NCBI GenBank assembly: GCA_000999175.1
Contig: LCJJ01000033.1
Coordinates: 1-12,240 of the forward strand
Direction of reading: 5' to 3'
Source of the DNA: Parcubacteria group bacterium GW2011_GWB1_44_7
GTDB taxonomy: Bacteria > Patescibacteria > Paceibacteria > UBA9973 > DSPV01
DNA: 12,240 bases
The translations under genes were made by a program, and so were the position numbers. This document shows positions 5,813 through 12,039 of this stretch, piece after piece (the first letter of the stretch is position 1; each line of letters begins with the position of its first letter). The notes under the pieces were generated by a model, which did no database searches, was not told the DNA's origin, and saw only the letters and a list, made by a program, of their open reading frames with translations.

Positions 5813-5842
5813 ATTATAATCGGCTCACGACGGAAAATTCAA
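5813..5842 (-). promoter_or_regulatory. Promoter of the infC-rpmI-rplT operon
   Basis: On the minus strand TTGAAT (5837-5842) and a perfect TATAAT (5813-5818) are 18 bases apart. Transcription would start near 5806, leaving a leader of about 40 bases before the AUU candidate at 5764, with GGAGG inside. A 9-bp inverted repeat, CGGAAAATT (5831-5839) and AATTTTCCG (5873-5881), overlaps the -35 element. Confidence 0.6.
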
Positions 5843-6140
5843 AACTCGCTCGAAAACGGGCTCAAACCGTTCAATTTTCCGGTTCGCCTCTTTAATTTTC
5901 AAATCACCCTCGCAACCTGTCTGCCGCCTGTCTATGCGTTTGCGCGCAGACGGGGCAGGCGGGCAGGTTCAAAAAAGAGGATGCTTCGCTTTGAAGGTTA
6001 AAACTTTAGGCCAGATGAATTTTCCTGCTTGGCTCCTTGATTTCCAATTACCTTCGCGGGGCGCTCCGAAAGAATACACTCGCTTTAAGGTCTTAACAGT
6101 TAAGGTATGTAATATCTTGAAAAAGGATAATTCTCTCTAA
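5843..6140. other. Non-coding stretch upstream of the infC promoter
   Basis: No open frame here has a recognisable product, a ribosome binding site or a coherent codon pattern, and no tRNA cloverleaf or known RNA motif is visible. It contains a GC-rich imperfect palindrome (5914-5969) and otherwise unremarkable mixed sequence. It lies between two minus-strand transcription units. Confidence 0.5.
5914..5969. repeat. GC-rich imperfect palindrome
   Basis: AACCTG (5914-5919) pairs with CAGGTT (5964-5969), and the interior CTGCC-GCCTGTCT and AGACGGGG-CAGGCGGG segments are roughly complementary around a loop near 5935-5950. It resembles the short GC-rich hairpin repeats scattered between CPR genes. 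No T tract follows on either strand that would make it a clear terminator. Confidence 0.5.
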
Positions 6141-6171
6141 ATTAAAAGACGCCCCGAAGCTTCCTTCGGGG
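6141..6171 (-). terminator. Rho-independent terminator of the minus-strand gene at 6188-6598
   Basis: An 8-bp perfect stem CCCCGAAG/CTTCGGGG (6152-6159 and 6164-6171) with a 4-base loop is followed, on the minus strand, by CGTCTTTTAATTT. It lies 16 bases beyond the stop codon of the upstream minus-strand gene. Confidence 0.8.
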
Positions 6172-6187
6172 TGTTAGGCGGGGCATT

Positions 6188-6598
6188 TTACCAATATCGG
6201 AGTGCCAGCGGGCGGTGCGCAAACTCTTTTTTGATTGGCGGTTTGATCTCCCATTGACAGTCGCATACCACGCAGATGTTTTCAAAGTGGCATTCAAACG
6301 CGTTGTCGTTCGGTTTCATCGGCGCAATTCGGTAATAGCTTTTTTTGAAGAGCCATCCCCGAAGAAAATGAGGCGTCCGGCTTTTCTTATTAGCCAAACA
6401 TCCGGGACAGCGCCTACGGTAGCGTTTGTAGAGACGATGGAGCGCCCACACTGAAACGGCAGAAATGCCGGCGAGTCGGGGAAAGGTGATTCCGTCCGAT
6501 AGGATTAGCGCAATAAGAATGACGCAGTAAGTCTCCCACAAACGCAGAAGCGTTCGCTTTATTTTTCTGGTTTCCTCTTGACCGATAAAAATTGGCAT
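6188..6598 (-). CDS. Unrecognised membrane protein with cysteine pairs
   Basis: I do not recognise this family. Starting at the ATG at 6598 gives 136 residues; that start is chosen because GGAGG stands 4 bases before it, although the frame is open to 6661. After a charged N-terminus there is one long or two short hydrophobic segments (about residues 24-52, CVILIALIL and LAGISAVSVWAL), then a basic stretch RLYKRYRRR and a soluble C-terminal half. That half holds CPGC, then CHFENICVVCDC, an arrangement able to bind zinc like a zinc ribbon. A plausible picture is a membrane-anchored protein with a small metal-binding domain on the cytoplasmic side, as positive residues follow the membrane segment. 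A strong terminator follows, so this is a complete single-gene unit. Its function is unknown. Confidence 0.62.
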   Translation of the reverse strand: MPIFIGQEETRKIKRTLLRLWETYCVILIALILSDGITFPRLAGISAVSVWALHRLYKRYRRRCPGCLANKKSRTPHFLRGWLFKKSYYRIAPMKPNDNAFECHFENICVVCDCQWEIKPPIKKEFAHRPLALRYW

Positions 6599-6733
6599 AT
6601 TGCCTCCGTTGTGATTTTGTTTGTTTGATTCTGAATGTGCGGTCCCGATAAAAACTATCACAATCTGTTTTCTCGGACAAGTGAAGAATCTGGTTCAGCT
6701 AAGCGTTTCCCGCGCACAAGCATTTTCACACGC

Positions 6734-6767
6734 AAAAAAGGGCGGATTCCTTCCGAATCCGCCCTTT
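6734..6767 (-). terminator. Strong rho-independent terminator of the minus-strand gene at 6772-6978
   Basis: A perfect 13-bp stem (6737-6749 and 6755-6767, arms AAAGGGCGGATTC and its inverse) with a 5-base loop is followed on the minus strand by a run of six T. It begins 4 bases after the stop codon of the gene at 6772. Confidence 0.88.
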
Positions 6768-6771
6768 GCCG

Positions 6772-6978
6772 CTAGGCGGCAACTTTGTGAGTGCGGCGGA
6801 AGCGTTTAAGCCCACCGTGTCTTAACCAGTGCCTGAAGCACTCATGAGACGTTGGTTCATGCCCGACCGCCACTCCGGTAACCCATGTATTAAATGGACC
6901 CAGAATTTCCGCCACTTCTTCCTTGATTCGGGCGTCGGCTGTGGGGTGAATAATCACATCTTTTTGTTGAGCATTCAT
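6772..6978 (-). CDS. Small hypothetical protein
   Basis: This 68-residue product is not recognised. It has no signal peptide or membrane segment. The N-terminal half is acidic (ARIKEEVAEILGPFNTWVTG) and the C-terminal third is basic and histidine-rich (HECFRHWLRHGGLKRFRRTH), which could contact nucleic acid. Reality of the gene is supported by context rather than by family: a TTGACG-16-TAGAAT promoter stands about 30 bases before the ATG and a perfect 13-bp terminator follows the stop directly. There is no Shine-Dalgarno site at the ATG. It could alternatively be a small RNA that happens to contain an open frame. Confidence 0.5.
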   Translation of the reverse strand: MNAQQKDVIIHPTADARIKEEVAEILGPFNTWVTGVAVGHEPTSHECFRHWLRHGGLKRFRRTHKVAA

Positions 6979-7006
6979 AGACAGTAGAGGGACGATTTCT
7001 TTTAAT

Positions 7007-7034
7007 ATTCTAGCCCTATTTTGCCTACCGTCAA
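7007..7034 (-). promoter_or_regulatory. Promoter of the small gene at 6772-6978
   Basis: On the minus strand TTGACG (7029-7034) and TAGAAT (7007-7012) are spaced by 16 bases. The start of transcription would be near 7000, giving a leader of about 22 bases before the ATG at 6978. Confidence 0.5.
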
Positions 7035-7070
7035 TTTTAATTATCCACCTAACTGAGTTTCTAATTTAGC

Positions 7071-7097
7071 GGAAGCTCCCCGCCTGTAAAGGCGGGG
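7071..7097. repeat. Hairpin resembling an IS200/IS605-type element end
   Basis: GGAAGCT is followed by a perfect 7-bp stem CCCCGCC/GGCGGGG (7078-7084, 7091-7097) with loop TGTAAA. The GGAAGC-CCCCGCC-loop-GGCGGGG layout is that of right ends of IS200/IS605 (TnpB) elements. No tnpA or tnpB remains nearby, so it would be a relic. It may also serve as a terminator. Confidence 0.35.
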
Positions 7098-7223
7098 ATA
7101 TCTATAAAACCTAGTTGGGCACCTCGAAGAATTTGATGGGCTACTTCAGTCATCCCGTATTTGATTTTTTTTAATTTTTTTAAACTCTTGAAAGTATTAC
7201 AAGTGTGGTACTATGGAGATAAT

Positions 7224-7877
7224 ATGAAAAACTCTTTAGTGATTTTAGGATTAGCGTTAATAGTAGCGTTTCCGGTCAGTGCGGGCACTCCTCTTACAGG
7301 GAAAGTGATTGCTCTTGATGCCGGGCATGGGGGCGGAGAAACCGGCGCGGTTGGCGTTTGCAATGGAGCGGAAGTGATTGAGGCGGATGTGAATTTGGCG
7401 GTGCGAAAAGAATTGAAAGTGTTGATTGCAGTTGGAGAAGGAACGGCGCATGAAGTAGCGCAACTTTCTTCCAGACAGGACAGGGTTGCTGATGCGGAAG
7501 CGGCTGGTTCTGATGTGCTTATTTCAATACACCACAATGGTTCAACAAACACATCTGCGGATTATGCTCAAAGTTTCGTGACTCAAAAGAATGATAAGAT
7601 TTTTGCTGGATACATCCACCCCAAGATCGTGAACGCTCTCGAACTTCCAGACAAAGGAATTAAAAATGACGGGTATGGAATGACGGTATACGGCTCTCTC
7701 CCCGGGGTATTAACAGAATCATACTTTGTCACAAATACGGATGCGGCATGTGATTTCTTAAACTATCAAAACGGCGCGACAAATACTCGCGTGCAAAAAG
7801 AAGCGCAAGCCATGTATGACGGTCTGGTAGCATATTTCTCGGCAAATACTGGAGGCGGGCGCGGTCGAAACAAGTGA
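7224..7877 (+). CDS. Secreted N-acetylmuramoyl-L-alanine amidase (Amidase_3)
   Basis: This 217-residue protein begins with a signal peptide (MKNS, hydrophobic core LVILGLALIVAF, cleavage probably after PVSAG or VSA). The Amidase_3 zinc site is complete: His35 in IALDAGHGG, Glu53 in IEADVNL, His103 in ISIHHNG, and the catalytic Glu165 in VLTESYF. Enzymes of this family cut the bond between N-acetylmuramic acid and L-alanine in peptidoglycan during growth, division or lysis, outside the membrane. There is no AMIN or SPOR domain, so it is a bare catalytic unit ending in a glycine/arginine-rich tail (TGGGRGRNK). The start is the ATG at 7224, with GGAG 5 bases before it. TTGAAA (7188-7193) and TGG-TACTAT (7206-7214) upstream could be a promoter, but would start transcription past the ribosome site. 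The next gene follows after 24 bases. Confidence 0.9.
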   Translation: MKNSLVILGLALIVAFPVSAGTPLTGKVIALDAGHGGGETGAVGVCNGAEVIEADVNLAVRKELKVLIAVGEGTAHEVAQLSSRQDRVADAEAAGSDVLISIHHNGSTNTSADYAQSFVTQKNDKIFAGYIHPKIVNALELPDKGIKNDGYGMTVYGSLPGVLTESYFVTNTDAACDFLNYQNGATNTRVQKEAQAMYDGLVAYFSANTGGGRGRNK

Positions 7878-7901
7878 TATTATTAGTGTAGTCAAAAATA
7901 G

Positions 7902-8417
7902 ATGAGAACCAAAAATATTTTATCAACAACCGCTTTATTGCTTCTACTTACTGCTTTGTCTGCTTCAATTGCGTTCGCGCAGAGTGATAAAGGCAAAGAG
8001 ATGAGCGAGCAACACAGGAGCAAGGTTGCCGAGACGGTGCGAGCATTAACTGACCTTGCGGGCAAAGACCAAAACATTGGTGAGGAGGTTCGTGTTGTCG
8101 CAGAAGAACAAGAATCGTCAAATGAGCGTGCTACCAAAGCTATACAAGCAGTTGAGGCACGGGGCGGATTCAAAACTTTTCTCATCGGTACCGATTACAA
8201 AAATATCGGTGCGCTCCGAAGCGAAGTAGTCACTACTCAAAACAGCATTGACCGTCTGACGAAAGCGAGAGGGCGTGCGACAGATGATGCGGTGAAAGCC
8301 GACTTGGATGCGCAAATCAAAGCTCTGGAAGAGACAGACGCAAACGCGTTGAATTTCATTAAAGTAAACGAAGGCAAATTCAGTATCTTCGGGTGGTTTG
8401 TCAGACTTTTTCGGTAA
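7902..8417 (+). CDS. Secreted alpha-helical protein of unknown function
   Basis: The 171-residue product has a signal peptide (MRTKNILSTTALLLLLTALSASIAFAQ, likely cleaved after AFA), then a charged helical region with heptad-like spacing (KVAETVRALTDLAGKDQNIGEEVRVV and, later, NSIDRLTKARGRATDDAVKADLDAQIKAL), and an aromatic C-terminus FSIFGWFVRLFR that could touch the membrane. The segment FKTFLIGTDYKNIGALRSEV is, from memory, typical of a hypothetical family in Parcubacteria-like genomes; no function is known. It lies 24 bases after the amidase gene on the same strand and is probably co-transcribed, so a periplasmic or cell-surface role linked to wall turnover is a reasonable guess. There is no clear Shine-Dalgarno site. 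Confidence 0.8.
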   Translation: MRTKNILSTTALLLLLTALSASIAFAQSDKGKEMSEQHRSKVAETVRALTDLAGKDQNIGEEVRVVAEEQESSNERATKAIQAVEARGGFKTFLIGTDYKNIGALRSEVVTTQNSIDRLTKARGRATDDAVKADLDAQIKALEETDANALNFIKVNEGKFSIFGWFVRLFR

Positions 8418-8435
8418 TTCTCTAGCGGTATGTTA

Positions 8436-8455
8436 GTTTTTCCTGCTGGAAAAAC
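8436..8455 (+). repeat. Small hairpin after the secreted-protein gene
   Basis: GTTTTTCC (8436-8443) pairs perfectly with GGAAAAAC (8448-8455) over TGCT. No T run follows on the plus strand, so it is at best a weak terminator or RNA 3'-end stabiliser for the amidase operon. Confidence 0.4.
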
Positions 8456-8510
8456 ATGACTCCGCTGTTCAATTCCCGACGCAAGGCAAGCAGTTGCTTT
8501 GTTCCATCTC

Positions 8511-8560
8511 CATCGGTAAAAACATTAGCGCCCTTGCGGGCGCTAATGTTTTTACCGATG
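8511..8560 (+). terminator. Perfect 23-bp hairpin, terminator-like
   Basis: The arms 8511-8533 and 8538-8560 are exact inverse complements with loop TTGC, and GTGTTTGTTT follows. The core is CATTAGCGCCC/GGGCGCTAATG. It could terminate the amidase operon, but the stem is much longer than needed and lies about 95 bases past the last stop, so a repeat element is an equally good reading. Confidence 0.55.
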
Positions 8561-8563
8561 GTG

Positions 8564-8641
8564 TTTGTTTGAAAAAGTCAGAACCCATTTTGCGGAGAAC
8601 CCTTTGTTTGAAAAAGTCAGAACCCATTTTGCGGAGAACCC
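8564..8641. repeat. Perfect tandem duplication of a 39-bp unit
   Basis: 8564-8602 and 8603-8641 are identical. Each unit begins TTTGTTTGAAAAAGTC and ends GCGGAGAACCC, and itself contains AGAACCC twice. Its composition differs from the flanks. The short open frames across it are by-products: 39 is a multiple of three. Confidence 0.95.
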
Positions 8642-8660
8642 TGAAAGCTAATGCGGACTC

Positions 8661-8703
8661 GGCAGGGCGAAACATTTGACTGGGGATATGGATTCGCCCT
8701 GCC
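8661..8703. repeat. Inverted repeat straddling the outer edge of the left long repeat
   Basis: GGCAGGGCGAA (8661-8671) is the exact inverse of TTCGCCCTGCC (8693-8703), separated by 21 bases. The left arm lies outside the long inverted repeat that begins at 8678, so it may mark the true outer tip of the element or an older insertion site. Confidence 0.75.
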
Positions 8704-8794
8704 TCGGCTGATTTCCCGCCCGCAGGAGGGGTCTGGGGAGGAATGCGGGCGGGTTTTGGACTGGGGGTTTTCGGATTTTTGCACTCTTTTATTT
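8678..8794. repeat. Left long inverted repeat of the restriction-modification cassette
   Basis: These 117 bases are the inverse complement of 12124-12240 with only four differences, all in one block at 8710-8713 (GATT here, CCCG in the other copy). The repeat contains an internal 10-bp stem CCCGCCCGCA/TGCGGGCGGG (8715-8724, 8744-8753). Its inner end includes the stop codon of the D12 methyltransferase gene. Confidence 0.95.
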
Positions 8795-9856
8795 ACACAC
8801 AACATAGTGTAAATATTCAAGCGTTTTATCTGCTTTGTAATCTCGGTTTTCGTCTTTGTCAGCTTTGAACCTGCCGTATTCTTTTGTAAAAAATCCATAT
8901 TTACCGCGTAAGCTCATTATCTCTTTAATATCACCAAGTGTCATAAGTCCCTCGTTGTTATAACTCAAGAAAATATATTTTGTCCTCGCACTTAGGATTA
9001 GATCAGCAAATGCTTTTTTTGCTTTTGTTCTTGAGCAATAAAGAGATTTTTGATTTTCATACTCTCGCAATCCTGTTTTGCCGTGGATTTTTGGATTGTC
9101 ATATTTAGCAACTGTTTCTAGCAGATGATAATTAGTTGCATATTGTCGGTGGTTATACGGTGGATCAAGATATAAAATATCGCCTTCAATTTTACTCGCA
9201 AGTTCATTAATATCCTCATTGAAAACTTGGTGCTCTTGGTCGTTTATTATCATCTCTGCCGGTTTTAACACAAAAGGCGTTTGTGCCGTCTTTTTTAATT
9301 GTTTCAAAAACGCGCCATAGACCGAGGCAGTATTTGCTCGTTTATCAATCGTTTCAATAAGTGTAGCCAAGAGAAAATAATACTCATTACCAGTAATCAA
9401 TTTTTCTTTTTTCCACTTCTCAATTTCCGTTCTTATCGCATCACATCTCTTTCCATTTTCATCTGAAAAATATTGTCGCTGAAATTCCTGCTTTTGTGTT
9501 CCACCTAAACAATAATTTTTGAATATAAAACCATTTATTCCTTTAAGATTTGAAAGGTAATCACAAACAAAGTTTTTTCTCTCGCTAATCTCAATATTTT
9601 TCAGTTTCGGCAAAATTTTTGTCAATTTCTGAAACTCTAAATGCTCATGGTTTTCAATATACTGTTTATTGAGGACGAAACTATAATATTGAATATCATT
9701 GGCAATAACCGAGTATCCTTTCTTTTTGAAATAAGAGCCGACAATACCAGTTCCCGCAAATAAATCACAAAAGGTATGGCAGTTTTTATCAACCACTTTA
9801 TTTATGGATTCTTCCAAAAATTCTAACAATGATAATTTACTGCCGATGTAGTTCAT
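8789..9856 (-). CDS. D12-class DNA adenine N6-methyltransferase
   Basis: A 355-residue protein with the D12 (Dam-like, alpha-class) layout: MNYIGSK at the N-terminus, FAGTG at residues 33-37 for S-adenosylmethionine binding, a long variable region that would carry target recognition (about residues 70-220), then DPPY at 231-234 and NHRQY-TNYH. It should methylate adenine in a specific DNA site, protecting it from the endonuclease encoded just upstream. It is the last gene of the four-gene operon, starting 2 bases after the endonuclease stop. No Shine-Dalgarno site is present, so translation is probably coupled. The TAA stop at 8789-8791 lies within the left inverted repeat, so the last residues are encoded by or abut the repeat. 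Length is somewhat above Dam (about 280). The recognition sequence cannot be read. Confidence 0.9.
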   Translation of the reverse strand: MNYIGSKLSLLEFLEESINKVVDKNCHTFCDLFAGTGIVGSYFKKKGYSVIANDIQYYSFVLNKQYIENHEHLEFQKLTKILPKLKNIEISERKNFVCDYLSNLKGINGFIFKNYCLGGTQKQEFQRQYFSDENGKRCDAIRTEIEKWKKEKLITGNEYYFLLATLIETIDKRANTASVYGAFLKQLKKTAQTPFVLKPAEMIINDQEHQVFNEDINELASKIEGDILYLDPPYNHRQYATNYHLLETVAKYDNPKIHGKTGLREYENQKSLYCSRTKAKKAFADLILSARTKYIFLSYNNEGLMTLGDIKEIMSLRGKYGFFTKEYGRFKADKDENRDYKADKTLEYLHYVVCK

Positions 9857-9858
9857 AG

Positions 9859-11028
9859 CTAATAATTTATTTTCTCAAAAACTAAATCATCATTTTCTAA
9901 ATGATATTCAATATACTTCAAACTATTACACCTTCGGGAATTTCTGGTATTAAAATCGTTGAAAGTATCAATAATTTTTTGGTATCTTTGCGTGGTTTTG
10001 TCATCTATCCTTTTTGAAACCAAAAGGGGCTGTATGTCGCTTTGCCTATTCGGAGTGTAATACTGCTCTATCCAGTCAATATATCTCTGTATCTGCTTCG
10101 TATTGATTATGTCCGCTTCCACCGACTTTAATTCTATCGGCAACAAAACTCTTTGATTATTTTGAGTAGTTGAGACCATAACATCAATCCGTTGCATACC
10201 AACACCACAAGACACTTCATTGCCAAGCCATTCAAATTCTAGATTCTCACCCAAAATACAATTGTCTAAGGATTGATTTAATCCTTTCCCGATATTGCGT
10301 ACGATATAGGCTTGTAGGTGTGTCTCAAAAGATGTATCTGCACGATATTTAGCAACTAATCTCGGAAGTAAATTTATATCTTCCTTTCTGCCGTTATAAG
10401 TATTTACGCTGTCATTGGTTAAAATAATCTTTTGTCCATTTTGATCAAACGATAATTTATGGTTTCCGATATTTAACTCTTGTCTGTTATTTTTATCTCT
10501 TATCAATTGGCACAATCTTTCTGCCTCATAAATAGTTATCATTGTATTTCCTCTATTTCCTTTCAGCTTTCGATAAATCAAACTCCAAAGCATTTGATTC
10601 GGAGATTGCATATTTTTTATCTCATCTAGTGCTTCCCACTCGGTTACGCCATCAGCATAAACCTTACTCGGTTCAATAAGCGTTCTGAAAGTTAAAGATT
10701 TCTCCAGTTCATTTATCAAGTATTGCCCGCTGTCGTTATTGTCTAAAAAAGACCAATCATTTTTTGCCTTGAAAATTCCAAAAAACTTTCCTTCAAATAT
10801 TTTCTTAGAAAATTCTTGTTGTAGATAGAAAATAATTTGATCGCCTTTTCTTACTCTACTGGCATCGGCTATCATACCAATCAACATATTTTCTTTTGTG
10901 TGGTGCAGGGTTGTGGTTGGTAAATTATTAAAATCAACAAGATTATTTTGCGCTCCAGTGCCAGCAAAAAGATACTCCAAATGTAGTTTGAAAGTGGTCG
11001 CACCTACAATAAATACATGTGTTGTCAT
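9859..11028 (-). CDS. Putative restriction endonuclease with PUA/EVE-like N-terminus and NucS-like nuclease domain
   Basis: The 389-residue protein is placed between two methyltransferases, where the cognate endonuclease is expected. The C-terminal third has a PD-(D/E)XK core: Glu235 in SFETHLQAYIVRNIGKGL, Asp282 in QRIDVMV, Glu299-Leu-Lys301 in PIELKS, then QIQRYIDWIEQY and PLLVSKRI. The order and wording resemble the nuclease domain of NucS/EndoMS (DUF91-like). The N-terminal part, with GMIADASRVRKGDQIIFYLQ and GKFFGIFKA, looks like an EVE/PUA-type fold, a domain that in other proteins reads DNA or RNA bases, sometimes modified ones. The fold of this N-terminal part is inference from strand pattern. 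It would cut unmodified foreign DNA in the cytoplasm. Gaps of 4 and 2 bases separate it from its neighbours. Confidence 0.72.
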   Translation of the reverse strand: MTTHVFIVGATTFKLHLEYLFAGTGAQNNLVDFNNLPTTTLHHTKENMLIGMIADASRVRKGDQIIFYLQQEFSKKIFEGKFFGIFKAKNDWSFLDNNDSGQYLINELEKSLTFRTLIEPSKVYADGVTEWEALDEIKNMQSPNQMLWSLIYRKLKGNRGNTMITIYEAERLCQLIRDKNNRQELNIGNHKLSFDQNGQKIILTNDSVNTYNGRKEDINLLPRLVAKYRADTSFETHLQAYIVRNIGKGLNQSLDNCILGENLEFEWLGNEVSCGVGMQRIDVMVSTTQNNQRVLLPIELKSVEADIINTKQIQRYIDWIEQYYTPNRQSDIQPLLVSKRIDDKTTQRYQKIIDTFNDFNTRNSRRCNSLKYIEYHLENDDLVFEKINY

Positions 11029-11032
11029 AATT

Positions 11033-11815
11033 TTAATATTTAAAAAGTAAAATATACTCGTGCTTAAAAATGTAATAATCGCTAGATAATGCCCTGTATT
11101 TCCAAATTGCTTCTTTGTGTTGTTTGGCTCGATTACCTTCCATATTCTTTATTATAATACTTTTTAAGGTAAGCCCCAATTTTTGTGCTTCATTCAAACA
11201 ATAAAATCCCAATGGAACCCATTTGCCCTGTGTATATTTATCGCCTATCACTATTGCCAAGTATCTATTCTTCTCTAATACATCAAGCGTATTTTTGATA
11301 ACAAGGGCAAACCCATTAAGAAAATCGCTCAAAGATTTTGCATTGGATAAATCCTTTTCGTGATTACTAAATTTAACTATATCTGCGTATGGCGGATGTA
11401 AAATTGCTAGTTGTACATTTTTCTTTTTTCTTGCGTTCAAAACTTTTGTTATGCCAGAAAAAGTATTTTTATCCATACTGTCGCCAACAATAAGTTCTGC
11501 AAAATAATCTTTATTATCTACTTTACTTTTAACATGCTCTACAAGTTCCGGCTGAATATCAATGCCAACAAAATGTCTCCCTAAACTTTCCGATTCATAT
11601 GCGGTTGTTCCGCTACCCACAAATGGATCAAAAACGACATCACCTTTTTTTGTGTATCGCAAAATTAACTGTCGTGGAATTTGTGGGACAAAGTTGCCGT
11701 GATAAAAACCATCATGTTTCCCAGATTTATCTCGTTCGGGAATAATCCAAAGACTATCAGTCCAAATTTCTGATTCTTTCCAATTCTCTAATTTTAAATC
11801 GTTAAAAATAGGCAT
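11033..11815 (-). CDS. DNA methyltransferase (N4-cytosine/N6-adenine type) with HPPY motif
   Basis: This 260-residue protein has the S-adenosylmethionine motif DPFVGSGTT at residues 63-71, followed by HFVGIDIQPE, and the catalytic PPY at 140-143 in the form HPPY. Amino-methyltransferases usually have (D/N/S)PPY; His in the first place is rarer, though I recall such LHPPY forms in some annotated methyltransferases. The SAM motif comes before the PPY motif, the reverse of the usual order in beta-class N4/N6 enzymes. Further on are AIVIGDKYTQGKWVPLG and the KEAIWKYRAL region, possibly for target recognition. It is the second gene of the operon, 2 bases after the regulator and 4 bases before the endonuclease. 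With the D12 enzyme it would give one methyltransferase per strand, as in systems with asymmetric sites. Base specificity (A or C) is not decidable here. Confidence 0.85.
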   Translation of the reverse strand: MPIFNDLKLENWKESEIWTDSLWIIPERDKSGKHDGFYHGNFVPQIPRQLILRYTKKGDVVFDPFVGSGTTAYESESLGRHFVGIDIQPELVEHVKSKVDNKDYFAELIVGDSMDKNTFSGITKVLNARKKKNVQLAILHPPYADIVKFSNHEKDLSNAKSLSDFLNGFALVIKNTLDVLEKNRYLAIVIGDKYTQGKWVPLGFYCLNEAQKLGLTLKSIIIKNMEGNRAKQHKEAIWKYRALSSDYYIFKHEYILLFKY

Positions 11816-11817
11816 AC

Positions 11818-12030
11818 TTATTTTATTAAATTCTCAATGGGTGTATTTAATGCCTTGGCTATCTTTTTTAGAGTTTCAATCGTGGGATTATCTTGCTTTC
11901 CCGCTTCAATGTTAATAAGTGTATTGTTGGAAACATCAGCAAGACGAGCTAGTTTTTCCTGCGATAATCCCGCTTTTTCTCGCAATCTCTTTACGGTTTT
12001 TGCTATGTTGTTTTTACTTGACTCTACCAT
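11818..12030 (-). CDS. HTH-XRE transcriptional regulator, controller (C) protein-like
   Basis: This 70-residue protein is almost entirely one Xre/Cro-type helix-turn-helix domain: KTVKRLREKAGLSQEKLARL, then the turn and recognition helix in ADVSNNTLINIEAGKQDNPTIETL (residues about 23-50), and KKIAKALNTPIENLI as the last helix. Size, single-domain form and position as first gene of a restriction-modification operon are those of controller proteins, which delay endonuclease expression until methylation is complete. It has no ribosome site; the upstream 120 bases carry a 17-bp inverted repeat that may be its operator. Controller proteins often stand before the endonuclease alone, whereas here the protein would control the whole operon, so it may be mainly an autorepressor. 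Homology to genuine C proteins was not tested. Confidence 0.87.
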   Translation of the reverse strand: MVESSKNNIAKTVKRLREKAGLSQEKLARLADVSNNTLINIEAGKQDNPTIETLKKIAKALNTPIENLIK

Positions 12031-12039
12031 AATGTATTA

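Noticed and set aside
5813..5820. Plus-strand promoter at TATAAT 5815-5820
   Set aside because: The box is palindromic; no matching -35 or gene follows on the plus strand, while the minus strand has TTGAAT at 18 bases and infC downstream.
8725..8743. Ribosome binding site GGAGGGG inside the long repeat
   Set aside because: No open frame starts behind it; it is the loop of the internal 10-bp stem.
8469..8898. Open frames on both strands with a 13-residue repeat (KKSEPILRRTL / RKMGSDFFKQ)
   Set aside because: They are produced by the 39-bp tandem duplication, whose length is a multiple of three, and by the hairpins around it; no ribosome site or family match.
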